Positions 37,403-45,444 are shown, counted from the stretch's first letter. The stretch is 64,000 nucleotides of DNA from PALSA-505 sp036267135 (GCA_036267135.1 DATAWQ010000040.1:17770-81769), one strand, 5' to 3'. The notes: generated by a model from the letters alone, not told the origin. Program-made: numbers and translations.

Positions 37403-37480
37403 TTAGGTTTGTAAGTATGTAATCACACGCGTCAAACCACTTACATTTAACCTAGGACTGATCATGGAAGGCTAGGTTAA
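37403..37480. promoter_or_regulatory. Divergent operator with TAGGTT half-sites
   Basis: Between the divergent mosaic redox gene and the TMEM175-type gene, TTAGGTTTGTAAGT (37403-37416) is repeated inverted as ACTTACATTTAACCTA (37439-37454). A second, perfect 9-bp inverted pair, TTAACCTAG (37447-37455) and CTAGGTTAA (37472-37480), shares one arm and ends 5 nt before the start codon. This looks like a multi-dimer repressor site controlling both genes. Confidence 0.6.
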
Positions 37481-37485
37481 CGGCG

Positions 37486-38127
37486 ATGAACAAGTCACGG
37501 GTGGAGGCTTTCAGCGACGGGGTGTTCGCGATAGCGATCACCCTGCTCGTGCTCACCATCGCCCAGCCGACCAACTACCAGGACCTGGCTCACGATCTCG
37601 GCAGCCGGTGGCCGTCGCTGGCAGCGTTCGTGGTCAGCTTCGCGGTCATCGGGATCATGTGGCTCAACCACCACTCGCTGTTCACTCACTTCGAGCGGAT
37701 CGACCGGGGCCTGTTCTACCTGAACATGCTGCTGCTCCTGACGATCACGTTCCTGCCCTACCCGACCGGGGTGCTGGGCGAGGCGCTGGCGAAGGGGCAG
37801 GGAGAGCAGACCGCCGCGGTCGTCTACGCCGTGTGCATGGCGGTTAACTCGTGGGCATGGGGTGGGTTGTGGCTGTACGGGTCGCACAAGCGGCGGCTGC
37901 TGCACGCCTCGTTCCCCGAGGAGGAGCGCGCCACCGCCACGATGCTGTTCACCATCGGCGTGATCGTGTACACGCTCGCGGTGGGCGTGGCGTTCTGGAA
38001 CGCGTACGCCTTCCTGGCGCTGCAGGCTGCGTTCGCGATCTACTACGCGATCGACCCGATATCTCGACGGCCCGGCCGGGGGCGGCAGCGTCCGGCCGGC
38101 ACCCCGGCGGGCCAGAGCGGTGGCTAG
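37486..38127 (+). CDS. TMEM175-type (DUF1211) membrane channel protein
   Basis: 213 residues with six hydrophobic helices and the diagnostic RVEAFSDGVFAIAITLLVL at the start (the FSD motif). Bacterial TMEM175 proteins are tetrameric potassium channels. The pattern MWLNHHSLF in the third helix is also typical. The start follows ggaagg at a distance that fits a weak ribosome site and lies just after the operator arms. The stop codon is the first unit of a 13-bp tandem repeat. Confidence 0.88.
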   Translation: MNKSRVEAFSDGVFAIAITLLVLTIAQPTNYQDLAHDLGSRWPSLAAFVVSFAVIGIMWLNHHSLFTHFERIDRGLFYLNMLLLLTITFLPYPTGVLGEALAKGQGEQTAAVVYAVCMAVNSWAWGGLWLYGSHKRRLLHASFPEEERATATMLFTIGVIVYTLAVGVAFWNAYAFLALQAAFAIYYAIDPISRRPGRGRQRPAGTPAGQSGG

Positions 38128-38189
38128 CCGCCTGTCCTAGCCGCCTGTCCTAGCCGCCTGTTCTGGCCGCCTGTTCTGGCTGACTGTCC
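38125..38189. repeat. 13-bp tandem repeat between convergent genes
   Basis: Five copies of tagccgcctgtcc (last two slightly changed) fill the space from the stop codon of the TMEM175 gene to the stop codon of osmC. Each early unit opens with TAG, so slippage here re-creates the stop codon. Confidence 0.85.
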
Positions 38190-38614
38190 TAGCTGGCCAG
38201 GGTGGCGGTGAGGGTGATCTCCGGCACGGCGGCCAGGGCGCGGCTCACCACGCAGCCCTCCTTGGCGGCGACGGCGTGCTGCTCGAACGCGGCCGCGTCG
38301 ACGCCGGGCACCCGGCCTTCGGTGACCAGGTCGATCCTGGTGATCGTCGGAGCGCCGTCCACGAATCGCAGCGTCACCGTGGCGTTGGTGCGGACCGACT
38401 CCACCGGGGTACCGGCCTCGGCCAGCATGTTGGACAACGCCATCGAGTAGCACGACGCGTGCGCGGCCGCGATGAGCTGCTCCGGGTTGGCGCCCGGGCC
38501 GTCCTCGAAGCGGGACTTGAAGGAGAAGTCGCCGCTGATCGTGTCACCGGCGGTGAACGTGCCGGAACCGGTCCGCAGGTCACCCTTCCATTCCGCTGTC
38601 CCCTTGGCCGGCAT
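38189..38614 (-). CDS. OsmC-family peroxidase
   Basis: 141 residues with the two redox cysteines of the OsmC subfamily, Cys55 in AHASCYSMAL and Cys121 in KEGCVVSRAL. OsmC proteins reduce organic hydroperoxides with dihydrolipoamide-type donors and are induced by osmotic or oxidative stress. Length and both active-site blocks are normal. It is transcribed alone toward the TMEM175 gene, with the tandem repeat between the two stops. Confidence 0.92.
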   Translation of the reverse strand: MPAKGTAEWKGDLRTGSGTFTAGDTISGDFSFKSRFEDGPGANPEQLIAAAHASCYSMALSNMLAEAGTPVESVRTNATVTLRFVDGAPTITRIDLVTEGRVPGVDAAAFEQHAVAAKEGCVVSRALAAVPEITLTATLAS

Positions 38615-38732
38615 GGTTGACTCCTTCGTCTGGGTTTCGTGGTCGTGCCTGGTGTTTGTGGCGCTGTGCTGCTACCCCGGGATCGTACCGAGCCCGGGCT
38701 GTGTGGCTCACACCGAACTCACACCGCACGCG

Positions 38733-38764
38733 CACGACCCCGACGGCGCACCGTCGGGGTCGTG
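38733..38764 (-). terminator. Hairpin terminator downstream of DUF1707 gene
   Basis: A perfect 14-bp stem (arms CACGACCCCGACGG and CCGTCGGGGTCGTG) around a CGCA loop, 10 nt beyond the stop of the minus-strand DUF1707 gene. Confidence 0.85.
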
Positions 38765-38773
38765 ATTGGCCGG

Positions 38774-39265
38774 TTACCAGCCGGGATGGCCGGGCTCGGT
38801 GGACGGGTGCCAGTAGGAGGTGGCGCCGGACTGCCAGTAACGGCGGATGCGGCGGCGGAACCTGGCCGCCGCGAACACCATCGCCACGGTGGCGACCAGG
38901 CCCGCGACCAGCAGGAACTGGAAGAACGCCAGGAACACCCAGCCGGCACCGGGGATCACCACGGCGGCGATCAGGGCCAGCAGCATCAGCGGGAGCAGTC
39001 GCGGGCCGCGCCGCCGGTGGACCGCCCACTGCGGCCCGCCCCAGGGCCCGGCCTGGCCTGGCCGAGGCGCCATCGGCGCGGACGGCGCGTCGTCGGGAAG
39101 GTCGGCCAGCACGTGCCGCAGGTCCCCGTAGGTCTTGGCGGCGAAGACCGCCGAGATGCGCTCGTCCAGCTCGTCGGAGTTGATCCGTCCCTCGGCGAAG
39201 TGCTCGCGCAGCCGGGCCGCGACCTGCTCGCGGTCGGCGTCAGAGATCCGGATGCGATCGTTCAT
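38774..39265 (-). CDS. DUF1707 (SHOCT-like) membrane protein
   Basis: 163 residues. The N-terminal block IRISDADREQVAARLREHFAEGRINSDELDERI with AKTYGDLRHVLADLP is DUF1707, a short helical domain common in actinobacteria. Two adjacent hydrophobic helices (about 90-135) and a basic tail follow, so the domain sits on the membrane. Function unknown. It lies 43 bp downstream of the padR gene on the same strand and is probably its target and operon partner. A duplicated ggttaac (about 39295 and 39307) lies between them. Confidence 0.85.
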   Translation of the reverse strand: MNDRIRISDADREQVAARLREHFAEGRINSDELDERISAVFAAKTYGDLRHVLADLPDDAPSAPMAPRPGQAGPWGGPQWAVHRRRGPRLLPLMLLALIAAVVIPGAGWVFLAFFQFLLVAGLVATVAMVFAAARFRRRIRRYWQSGATSYWHPSTEPGHPGW

Positions 39266-39308
39266 GATGTTCGCCTGCCTAATGTCGCTGCCTGGTTAAC
39301 AGCTCTGG

Positions 39309-40097
39309 TTAACTGTCTTGCTCGTCTGGTTCGCCGTCGTCCTCGGCGAGGATGCGGTAGATCTCGCGGCGGGTCCGCTCCAGCAGTTGCTCGGCCGCCA
39401 GGACCTGCTCGTGCGTGCCGGCGTGGGCGATCTGCACGATCCCGCCGCCGAGCCGGGCGGCCTCGGCGAACAGGCCGGGCACCTCCCAGGCCTCCTGCTG
39501 GGCGGCCGATTCCCAGGCGCCACGGGCGCGCTCTGGGTGCTCGCGGATGTACTCGCGGCCGGCCTCGGTCAGGGTGAAGGTGCGGCGGCCTTCGGACTCT
39601 TCGCCGCTGATCAGGCCCTCGTCGGCGAGTTGCTGCAGCGCGGGGTAGACCGCGCCTGGACTAGGCCGCCAGGCCCCACCGCTGCGCTCCTCGATCTCGG
39701 ACATGATCTGGTAGCCGTTACGCGGGCCCTCCTGGAGCAGAGCCAGGATCGCGGCGCGCACGTCGCCACGGCTCGCCTTCGGCCCGCGCCCCGGTCCCGG
39801 TGGCCCGGGCGGGCCGGACGGGCCCGGCCACCAGCCGCCCCACGACCCCCCGAAACCGCCGCCCCAGTGGCCCTTGTCCTTGCCCCTTGGTCCGCCGAAG
39901 CCCGGGCCGCCCCTCGGTCCCGGGCCGGGCCCTGGGCCGCCGAAGCCCTTGCCGCGCGCGGCCTCGGTCCAGTCGCCCACGGTGGACCGCAGGCTGTTCC
40001 TGACCTGGTCGAGCGCCTCGTTCACGCAGCCGAACACGTCACCCAGCCCGGCCTCGAACTCCTCCGCACCCCACGCCGCTGCCGCCATCCCGCTCAC
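39309..40097 (-). CDS. PadR-family transcriptional regulator
   Basis: 262 residues. The winged helix is at about 107-185 (RAAILALLQEGPRNGYQIMSEIEERSGGAWRPSPGAVYPALQQLADEGLI in its entirety is typical), followed by a helical dimerisation tail. Unusual is the N-terminal extension: about 45 residues of helix, then a Gly/Pro/Trp-rich hinge (50-104). PadR proteins repress by binding ATATATCG-like dyads, and such a site lies directly upstream. It is probably autoregulated, together with the DUF1707 gene. Confidence 0.88.
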   Translation of the reverse strand: MSGMAAAAWGAEEFEAGLGDVFGCVNEALDQVRNSLRSTVGDWTEAARGKGFGGPGPGPGPRGGPGFGGPRGKDKGHWGGGFGGSWGGWWPGPSGPPGPPGPGRGPKASRGDVRAAILALLQEGPRNGYQIMSEIEERSGGAWRPSPGAVYPALQQLADEGLISGEESEGRRTFTLTEAGREYIREHPERARGAWESAAQQEAWEVPGLFAEAARLGGGIVQIAHAGTHEQVLAAEQLLERTRREIYRILAEDDGEPDEQDS

Positions 40098-40115
40098 CTT
40101 CTCACGATACGATCA

Positions 40116-40125
40116 CGATATATCG
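40116..40125. promoter_or_regulatory. PadR-type operator CGATATATCG
   Basis: A 10-bp palindrome 19 bp upstream of the padR start, with a partial extra half-site (acgatac) next to it at 40104-40110. It fits autorepression by the PadR protein. Confidence 0.55.
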
Positions 40126-40263
40126 CCAATGTAGGTTGGCAGGTGGCGCAAGTCAAGTTATAACTCGATACCCCTCACACTAGCTCCCCCGCCGGGCTCC
40201 CAGCCCGCCCCCTCACCAGCGCACCGGCCCAGCCCCCACGCACCAAGCCCGGCACCCATGACC

Positions 40264-40302
40264 GGGAAGGATTTTGGTCACTCGAACGACCAGAACCCTT
40301 CC
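40264..40302. repeat. Hairpin 1 of a related pair
   Basis: Arms gggaaggattttggtc and gaccagaacccttcc pair with few mismatches. It shares the ggaaggat..tggtc arm with hairpin 2, so the two look like copies of one REP-like element. Confidence 0.65.
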
Positions 40303-40345
40303 TCCTGACGAGGGCTCCGGTGGCTGCACGGGGACGGCCCCTTAG

Positions 40346-40387
40346 CGGGAAGGATCCTGGTCGCTGCGACGACCGGGATCCTTCCCG
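40346..40387. repeat. Hairpin 2 of a related pair
   Basis: CGGGAAGGATCCTGGTCG pairs with CGACCGGGATCCTTCCCG with one mismatch, closing a 6-nt loop. It is a stronger version of hairpin 1. Confidence 0.7.
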
Positions 40388-40471
40388 TTGACGCCCCCCA
40401 CCTCCACCCCACCTCCACCCCGCACCCACACCCACCCCCGCACCCAGGGCGCATCACGTTTAGTCAAAAAA

Positions 40472-40501
40472 CTTGACCATCAAGACACTTGTTCATAGGG
40501 T
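40472..40501 (+). promoter_or_regulatory. Promoter and operator of MarR-VOC gene
   Basis: TTGACC (40473-40478), 17 nt, then TAGGGT (40496-40501) form a plausible -35/-10 pair. Transcription would begin near the ATG at 40509, a leaderless mRNA. CTTGACCATCAAG (40472-40484) is an inverted repeat over the -35 box and a natural site for the gene's own MarR domain. Confidence 0.55.
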
Positions 40502-40508
40502 CGGTGGT

Positions 40509-41369
40509 ATGGCTTCTCCCGAGGGACTTGAGCTGACCACTCCTACGCTGATGCGCGCCGCACGGGGCGCGTACGCGCGGTCGATACGGGCCGCGCTGCA
40601 CGAGATCGGCGTCGACGACCTGCCGAGGAACGGCGCGTTCATCCTGGCCGGGATCGACAGCATGGGCGGGCCGAGGACGGACCTGCCGTCCGATCTCGGC
40701 GTGACCAAGCAGGCCGTGAGCCTGGTGATCGACGCGCTGGTGAACCGCGGGTATCTCACCAGGACGACCGACCCCGGCGACCGCCGCCGGATCAGCCTGG
40801 AGCTGACCGAGAGCGGGCGCGAGGTCGTGGCCGCGGTGCTGCGCGGCATCGACGCGGTGGACGTCCGGCTGCGCGAGCGGGCCACGGCCGAGCAGATCGA
40901 GGCCATGCGGACGGTCCTGGCCATCCTGGCCGACATCAAGACCGCCGACACCGAAGCCGGGGTGGGCCGGTCGCGCCCGGCCGCTCTGCTGCGCCGGTTC
41001 GCCCCGATCTTCCCGGTGCGGAACCTGGCCGCCGCGCTGGCTCACTACGCGTCGCTCGGATTCGAGGTCAGCGCGTACGAGGACGGCGACGGCTACGGCT
41101 TCGTCAGCCGCGACGGCGTGGGCCTGCACCTGACCGCGGAGCACCACCACGGCGACGACCACCACGGCGACGACCACCAGCACAAGCACGAAGGCGGCCG
41201 GGCTTACCTGTACGTACGCGACGCCGACGCGCTCTACGAGCAGTGGAACAAGCCGGGCCTGCGCGGGCAGACCTGGCCGGCCGAGGTCAAGCCCTGGAAG
41301 GTCCGCGAGGGCTCGCACATCGACCCCGACGGCAACGTGATCCGCTTCGGCTCCTTCATCCACGAGTAA
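40509..41369 (+). CDS. MarR-type regulator fused to a VOC (glyoxalase-fold) domain
   Basis: 286 residues from ATG 40509; an upstream in-frame TTG falls inside the operator. Residues about 10-150 form a MarR winged helix (SDLGVTKQAVSLVIDALVNRGYLTR, DPGDRRRISLELTESG). Residues about 165-285 form a single VOC/bleomycin-resistance-type domain (PIFPVRNLAAALAHYASLGFEVSAYEDGDGYGFV ... HIDPDGNVIRFGSF). A His/Asp cluster (HHHGDDHHGDDHQHKH) is inserted between two VOC strands. The fusion suggests that the VOC part senses a ligand or metal and the MarR part controls DNA binding. It converges on the ABC exporter gene through a shared terminator. Confidence 0.82.
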   Translation: MASPEGLELTTPTLMRAARGAYARSIRAALHEIGVDDLPRNGAFILAGIDSMGGPRTDLPSDLGVTKQAVSLVIDALVNRGYLTRTTDPGDRRRISLELTESGREVVAAVLRGIDAVDVRLRERATAEQIEAMRTVLAILADIKTADTEAGVGRSRPAALLRRFAPIFPVRNLAAALAHYASLGFEVSAYEDGDGYGFVSRDGVGLHLTAEHHHGDDHHGDDHQHKHEGGRAYLYVRDADALYEQWNKPGLRGQTWPAEVKPWKVREGSHIDPDGNVIRFGSFIHE

Positions 41370-41377
41370 GCCGCGCA

Positions 41378-41416
41378 GATAACCCTTAACAAGGTGACTC
41401 CTTATTAAGGGTTATC
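41378..41416. terminator. Bidirectional terminator between convergent genes
   Basis: Arms of 17 nt beginning GATAACCCTTAA and ending TTAAGGGTTATC pair with a single mismatch around a 5-nt loop. It overlaps the stop codon of the ABC gene and follows the stop of the MarR-VOC gene. Confidence 0.8.
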
Positions 41417-44400
41417 GCGCCAACCCCTCGTTGAGGGTGATCCATTCGTCGATCTCGCCTGGATGCCCCTCGTAGTAAGCGACCGCGGTGTCGCCGGTGA
41501 AGGCGGCCCACAGGGTGGCGTAGCGGCCACCGCGCTCGAGCAGTTCGTCGTGCGGGCCGACCTCGGCGATCCGGCCGCGGTCCATCACCACGATCCGGTC
41601 CGCCCTGGCCGCGGTGGTCAGCCGGTGCGCGACCACGATCGTGGTCCGCCGCTCGGCCAGCCGCTGCGTCGCGCTGTTCACGGCGGCCTCCGAGGCCAGG
41701 TCCAAGGCGGCGGTGGCCTCGTCGAGCAGCAGGATGGCCGGATCGACCAGGTAGGCGCGGGCCAGCGCGATGAGCTGGCGCTGCCCCGCGGCCAGGTTGC
41801 GGCCCCGCTCGGCCACCTCGTGCCGGAAGCCGCCGGGCAGCCGCGCGATCATGTCGATCGCGCCCACAGCCCTGGCCGCCGCTTCCACGGAGGCGTCCGA
41901 CGCCGCCGGACGCCCGTAGGCGATGGCGTCCCTGATCGTGCCGGGGAACAGGTAAGGCTCCTGTGGCACCACCCCGAGTTGCTGGCGGTACCCGGACAGG
42001 TCGAGTGACCGCACGTCCACCCCGTCGACCAGCAAGGCCCCCGACGCCACGTCGTAGAACCGGGCGATGAGCTTGACCATGGTGGACTTGCCCGCGCCGG
42101 TCTGCCCGACCAGCGCCACCGTCTCCCCCGACGCCACCCGCAAGCTAACCCCCGACACCGCGTCGAACGACTGCCCCGCGTACCGAAACGACACATCCCG
42201 GAACTCGATGGTCCCCCGCACCCGCCCGGGCGGCACCGGCGAGGCCGCCAGCGGCGTGCTGGTCGGCTCCCGCAGCAGGGCGGAGACCCGCCCGAGCCCC
42301 ACCGCGGCCTGCTGATACCCGTCGAACACCTGGGAGAGCTGCTGCACCGGCGAGAACAACAGGTCGATATAGAGCAGGTACGCGATCAAGCCGCCCGCCG
42401 TCAGCACCCGGCTGTGCACCTCGCCCGCCGCGACGAACAGGATCAGCGCCCCGGCCACCGTGGACATGAGCTGGATGAGCGGGAAGTACACCGCGATGTA
42501 GCGCTGCGCCCGCAGCCTGGACCGCCGGTAGTTCAGGCTGAGCTGGGCGAAGATCTCCTGGTTGCGGCCCTCCCGCCGGTAGGCCTGGGCGGTGCGCAGC
42601 CCGGCCACGTTCTCCTGCAGGTCGGCGTTGACGATGCTGACCTTCTCCCTGGCGTCGCTGTAGGCCCTGGACGCCTTCATCCGGAACACGAACGTGGCCA
42701 CGAACAGCACCGGCACGATCGTGAGGAGGATCAGCCCGAGCCGCAGGTTGATGATCAGCAGCGCGACCAGCACCCCGAAGAAGGTCAGCAGCGAATTGAC
42801 CATGGTGATCAGCCCGGTCTGCAGGAACGAGTCCACCGCGTCCACGTCGGTGGTCATCCTGGTCATGATCCGGCCGGACATCTCGCGCTCGTAGAAGTCG
42901 AGACCGAGCCGCTGCAAGTGGGAGAAGATCTTCAGCCGGAGCGTGTAGAGCATCCGCTCGCCGTTGCGGCCCACCACTTTTGTCTGCACCACGTTGATCG
43001 CCCAGTCGGCGCAGACGATGCCCACCCCGATCAGCGAGACCACCACGATCGGGTGGAACTGCCGGGCCAGCACGCCGTGGTCCACGCCGCCGCGGACCAG
43101 CGCCGGCATGGCGATGCTGGCCAGCGCGTCCAGCCCGTCCAGGGCCAGCCCGATGAACAGGGCCAGCGCGATCGGCCGCAGCAGCCGCCGCAGCGTGAAC
43201 GAAGGGTCCGGCGCGCGGGCGGTCTCCCGGCTCACCCGCGGCAGGTCGTCGGCGGGCGGCAGCGCGGCCACCTTGGCCAGCAGTTCGGGCGTGGCCGGGA
43301 CGGCGGCCAGCACCCCGCCGCCCGCGCCGCTGCGGCCACGCTCGCCCCGCGCCGCGGCCCCCATTCCGCGTCCGATGGCCGTGGCGGCGACCCGGGCCAG
43401 TTGGCCACCGTTCATGGCCCGAATCGGGGATGATGCCTGGCTGTCCGCCTTCCACAGGCTCGGGGTGACCGCGGAAACCGGCGCCGGCGCCGCCAGGGCA
43501 GCGTTCTGGTGATAAGCGAGTTCGCCCGCGTCCACGCCCTCCGCGTCCTGGCCGGGCCCGGCCAGCAGCAGCCGGTACAGCGGGCAGCGCGCGGCCAGTT
43601 CCTCGTGCGGGCCCACGTCCACCAGGCGGCCCTCCTCCAGCACCGCGATCCGGCTGGCGAGCTGCAGGGTGGATCGCCGGTGCGCGATCAGCAGCGTGGT
43701 GCGCCCGGCCATGACCCGGCGCAGGGTGGCGTGGATCTGGGCCTCGACGGCGGCGTCGATGGCGGAGGTGGCGTCGTCCAGGATCAGGATGGCCGGATCG
43801 GTGATCAGCGCCCGGGCCAGCGAGATCCGCTGCCGCTGGCCGCCGGACAGGGTCAGCCCCTGCTCGCCGATGACCGTGTCGTATGCCGCGGGCAGGGTGT
43901 CGATGAACTCCTCGGCCTCGGCCGCACGGGCCGCCGCGACGATCTGCTCGTGGGTGGCGTCCGGGCGGCCGTAGGCGATGTTGGCCCGGATCGTGTCGGA
44001 GAACAGGAAGCTGTCCTCCATGACCAGCCCGATCGCGGCGCGCAGCGAATCCAGCGTGAGGTCGCGGACGTCGTGCCCGCCGACCCGGACCGCGCCGCCC
44101 GCCACGTCGTAGAACCGGGGCAGCAGCAGCGAGACCGTGGACTTGCCCGAGCCGGAGGTGCCGACCACCGCCACCGTCTCGCCCGGCTGCACGGTCAGCG
44201 ACAGGCCGCGCAGCACCGGCTGGGACGGCAGGTAGCCGAACGTGACATCGTCCAGCTCGACCCGGTGCCGACCGGCGGGCAGCGGTGTGGCGCCCGGCTT
44301 CTGGGTGACCGCCGGCTTGGCGTCGATGACTTCGTAGACCCTGATCACGCTGGCCCTGGCCTCCTGGCCGATGGTGATCAGCGTGGTGAGCGCGCGCACC

Positions 44401-45278
44401 GGCGAGACCATCTGCCCGATGTACAGCGAGAACGCCAGGAAGACGCCGAGCGGGATGTCGCCGCGCAGCGCCAGCCACCCGCCCAGCAGCAGCACCCCGA
44501 CCTGCCCGAACTGCGGCACCGCGCCCAGCGCCGGGGTGTACCGCGCGGTCAGCCTGACCACCCGCACCCGGGCCGCGTACAGCCTGGTCGCGGCCTGGTC
44601 GAGCCGGTCGACCTCCTGTTCCTCCTGGCCGAAGCCCTTGACCACCCGCACCCCGGTCACCGCGCCGTCCACCGCCCCGGCGACCTCGGCCTCCTTCTGC
44701 TGGCCGTCCCAGCTCGCCGGGAACAGCTTGCGCCGCGACGCCATCGCGATCAGCCACAACGCCGGCGCGATGGCCAGCGCGACCAGCGTCAGCACGGGTG
44801 ACAGGTACAGCATCACGCCGATCGAACCGAAGAACAGCAGCCCGTTGCCGAACAGCACCGGCACCTGCTGCAGCAGGCTCTGCACCATGTTCAGGTCGGA
44901 GATGGACCGGCTCACGATCTGCCCGGTGTGCAACTGGTCCTGGCTGGCCCCGTCCAGGTGCTGCAGTGCCTCGAACAGCTCGGTGCGCAGATCGTGCTGC
45001 ACGTCCAGGGACAGCTGACCGCCCCGGTACCGGCGGGTGTACACCCCGGCGAAGCTGATCAGCCCGACAACGATCAGCAAGCACGCCCCCAGCCAGATCG
45101 GCTCGCGCCTGGCCACGACCGCGTCGTCCACGATCCACGCCATGATCAGCGGCAAAACCGTCTGGGCCAGCGTGGACGCCAGCGCCCCGCCCAGCGCCAG
45201 GAAGACCAGCCGCCGGTGCCGCAGGCAGTACCCGCTCAGCCGCCGCAGCCAGCCGTCGTGAGTGCTGGCCGCGGCCAT
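41412..45278 (-). CDS. Fused heterodimer-type ABC exporter (TMD-NBD-TMD-NBD)
   Basis: About 1288 residues from ATG 45276-45278 (AAGGA upstream); longer frames would overlap the divergent gene. Each half has six membrane helices and an ATPase domain. NBD1: Walker A VGTSGSGKST (near 373), signature LSGGQ, Walker B ILILDDATSAID with Asp in place of the catalytic Glu. NBD2: Walker A VGQTGAGKST (near 1057), signature changed to LAAGQ, Walker B ILLLDEATAALD intact. So one ATP site is degenerate and one canonical, as in TM287/288-type exporters. Substrate is probably a drug or lipid. The linker between halves holds a copy of the dispersed motif. Confidence 0.92.
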   Translation of the reverse strand: MAAASTHDGWLRRLSGYCLRHRRLVFLALGGALASTLAQTVLPLIMAWIVDDAVVARREPIWLGACLLIVVGLISFAGVYTRRYRGGQLSLDVQHDLRTELFEALQHLDGASQDQLHTGQIVSRSISDLNMVQSLLQQVPVLFGNGLLFFGSIGVMLYLSPVLTLVALAIAPALWLIAMASRRKLFPASWDGQQKEAEVAGAVDGAVTGVRVVKGFGQEEQEVDRLDQAATRLYAARVRVVRLTARYTPALGAVPQFGQVGVLLLGGWLALRGDIPLGVFLAFSLYIGQMVSPVRALTTLITIGQEARASVIRVYEVIDAKPAVTQKPGATPLPAGRHRVELDDVTFGYLPSQPVLRGLSLTVQPGETVAVVGTSGSGKSTVSLLLPRFYDVAGGAVRVGGHDVRDLTLDSLRAAIGLVMEDSFLFSDTIRANIAYGRPDATHEQIVAAARAAEAEEFIDTLPAAYDTVIGEQGLTLSGGQRQRISLARALITDPAILILDDATSAIDAAVEAQIHATLRRVMAGRTTLLIAHRRSTLQLASRIAVLEEGRLVDVGPHEELAARCPLYRLLLAGPGQDAEGVDAGELAYHQNAALAAPAPVSAVTPSLWKADSQASSPIRAMNGGQLARVAATAIGRGMGAAARGERGRSGAGGGVLAAVPATPELLAKVAALPPADDLPRVSRETARAPDPSFTLRRLLRPIALALFIGLALDGLDALASIAMPALVRGGVDHGVLARQFHPIVVVSLIGVGIVCADWAINVVQTKVVGRNGERMLYTLRLKIFSHLQRLGLDFYEREMSGRIMTRMTTDVDAVDSFLQTGLITMVNSLLTFFGVLVALLIINLRLGLILLTIVPVLFVATFVFRMKASRAYSDAREKVSIVNADLQENVAGLRTAQAYRREGRNQEIFAQLSLNYRRSRLRAQRYIAVYFPLIQLMSTVAGALILFVAAGEVHSRVLTAGGLIAYLLYIDLLFSPVQQLSQVFDGYQQAAVGLGRVSALLREPTSTPLAASPVPPGRVRGTIEFRDVSFRYAGQSFDAVSGVSLRVASGETVALVGQTGAGKSTMVKLIARFYDVASGALLVDGVDVRSLDLSGYRQQLGVVPQEPYLFPGTIRDAIAYGRPAASDASVEAAARAVGAIDMIARLPGGFRHEVAERGRNLAAGQRQLIALARAYLVDPAILLLDEATAALDLASEAAVNSATQRLAERRTTIVVAHRLTTAARADRIVVMDRGRIAEVGPHDELLERGGRYATLWAAFTGDTAVAYYEGHPGEIDEWITLNEGLAR
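43402..43414 (-). repeat. Dispersed motif, copy 5, in ABC linker
   Basis: The 13-bp common part, read on the coding (minus) strand as MNGGQ in the linker between the two transporter halves. Confidence 0.8.
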
Positions 45279-45377
45279 GAACACCGTCCTTTCGTAAGCC
45301 TCGCTAACAATTAGCCAGTCTAACCATCCCCCGGCAGCTTCGTTTCCCGCACGGTCGGTGACAACCTTTGATCTTCC

Positions 45378-45392
45378 TGAACGGTGGCCACC
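45378..45392 (+). repeat. Dispersed motif, copy 6 (15 bp)
   Basis: Full copy in the divergent region between the ABC exporter and the DUF1345 gene, preceded by tttgatcttcc. Confidence 0.85.
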
Positions 45393-45444
45393 GCAGCGCC
45401 GGCCCTCCGCCGCACGCCGGCCTGGGGGAGGATAGTGGGACCCC

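Larger units (their letters stand above)
40140..40471. other. Non-coding pyrimidine-rich region with twin hairpins
   Basis: The gap between padR and the MarR-VOC gene has no coding signal. It is C-rich on the plus strand and holds two related hairpins (40264-40302, 40346-40387). Confidence 0.6.

Noticed and set aside
38125..38189. The 13-bp tandem array considered as a CRISPR remnant.
   Set aside because: Units are too short and contiguous, without spacers, and no cas gene is near.
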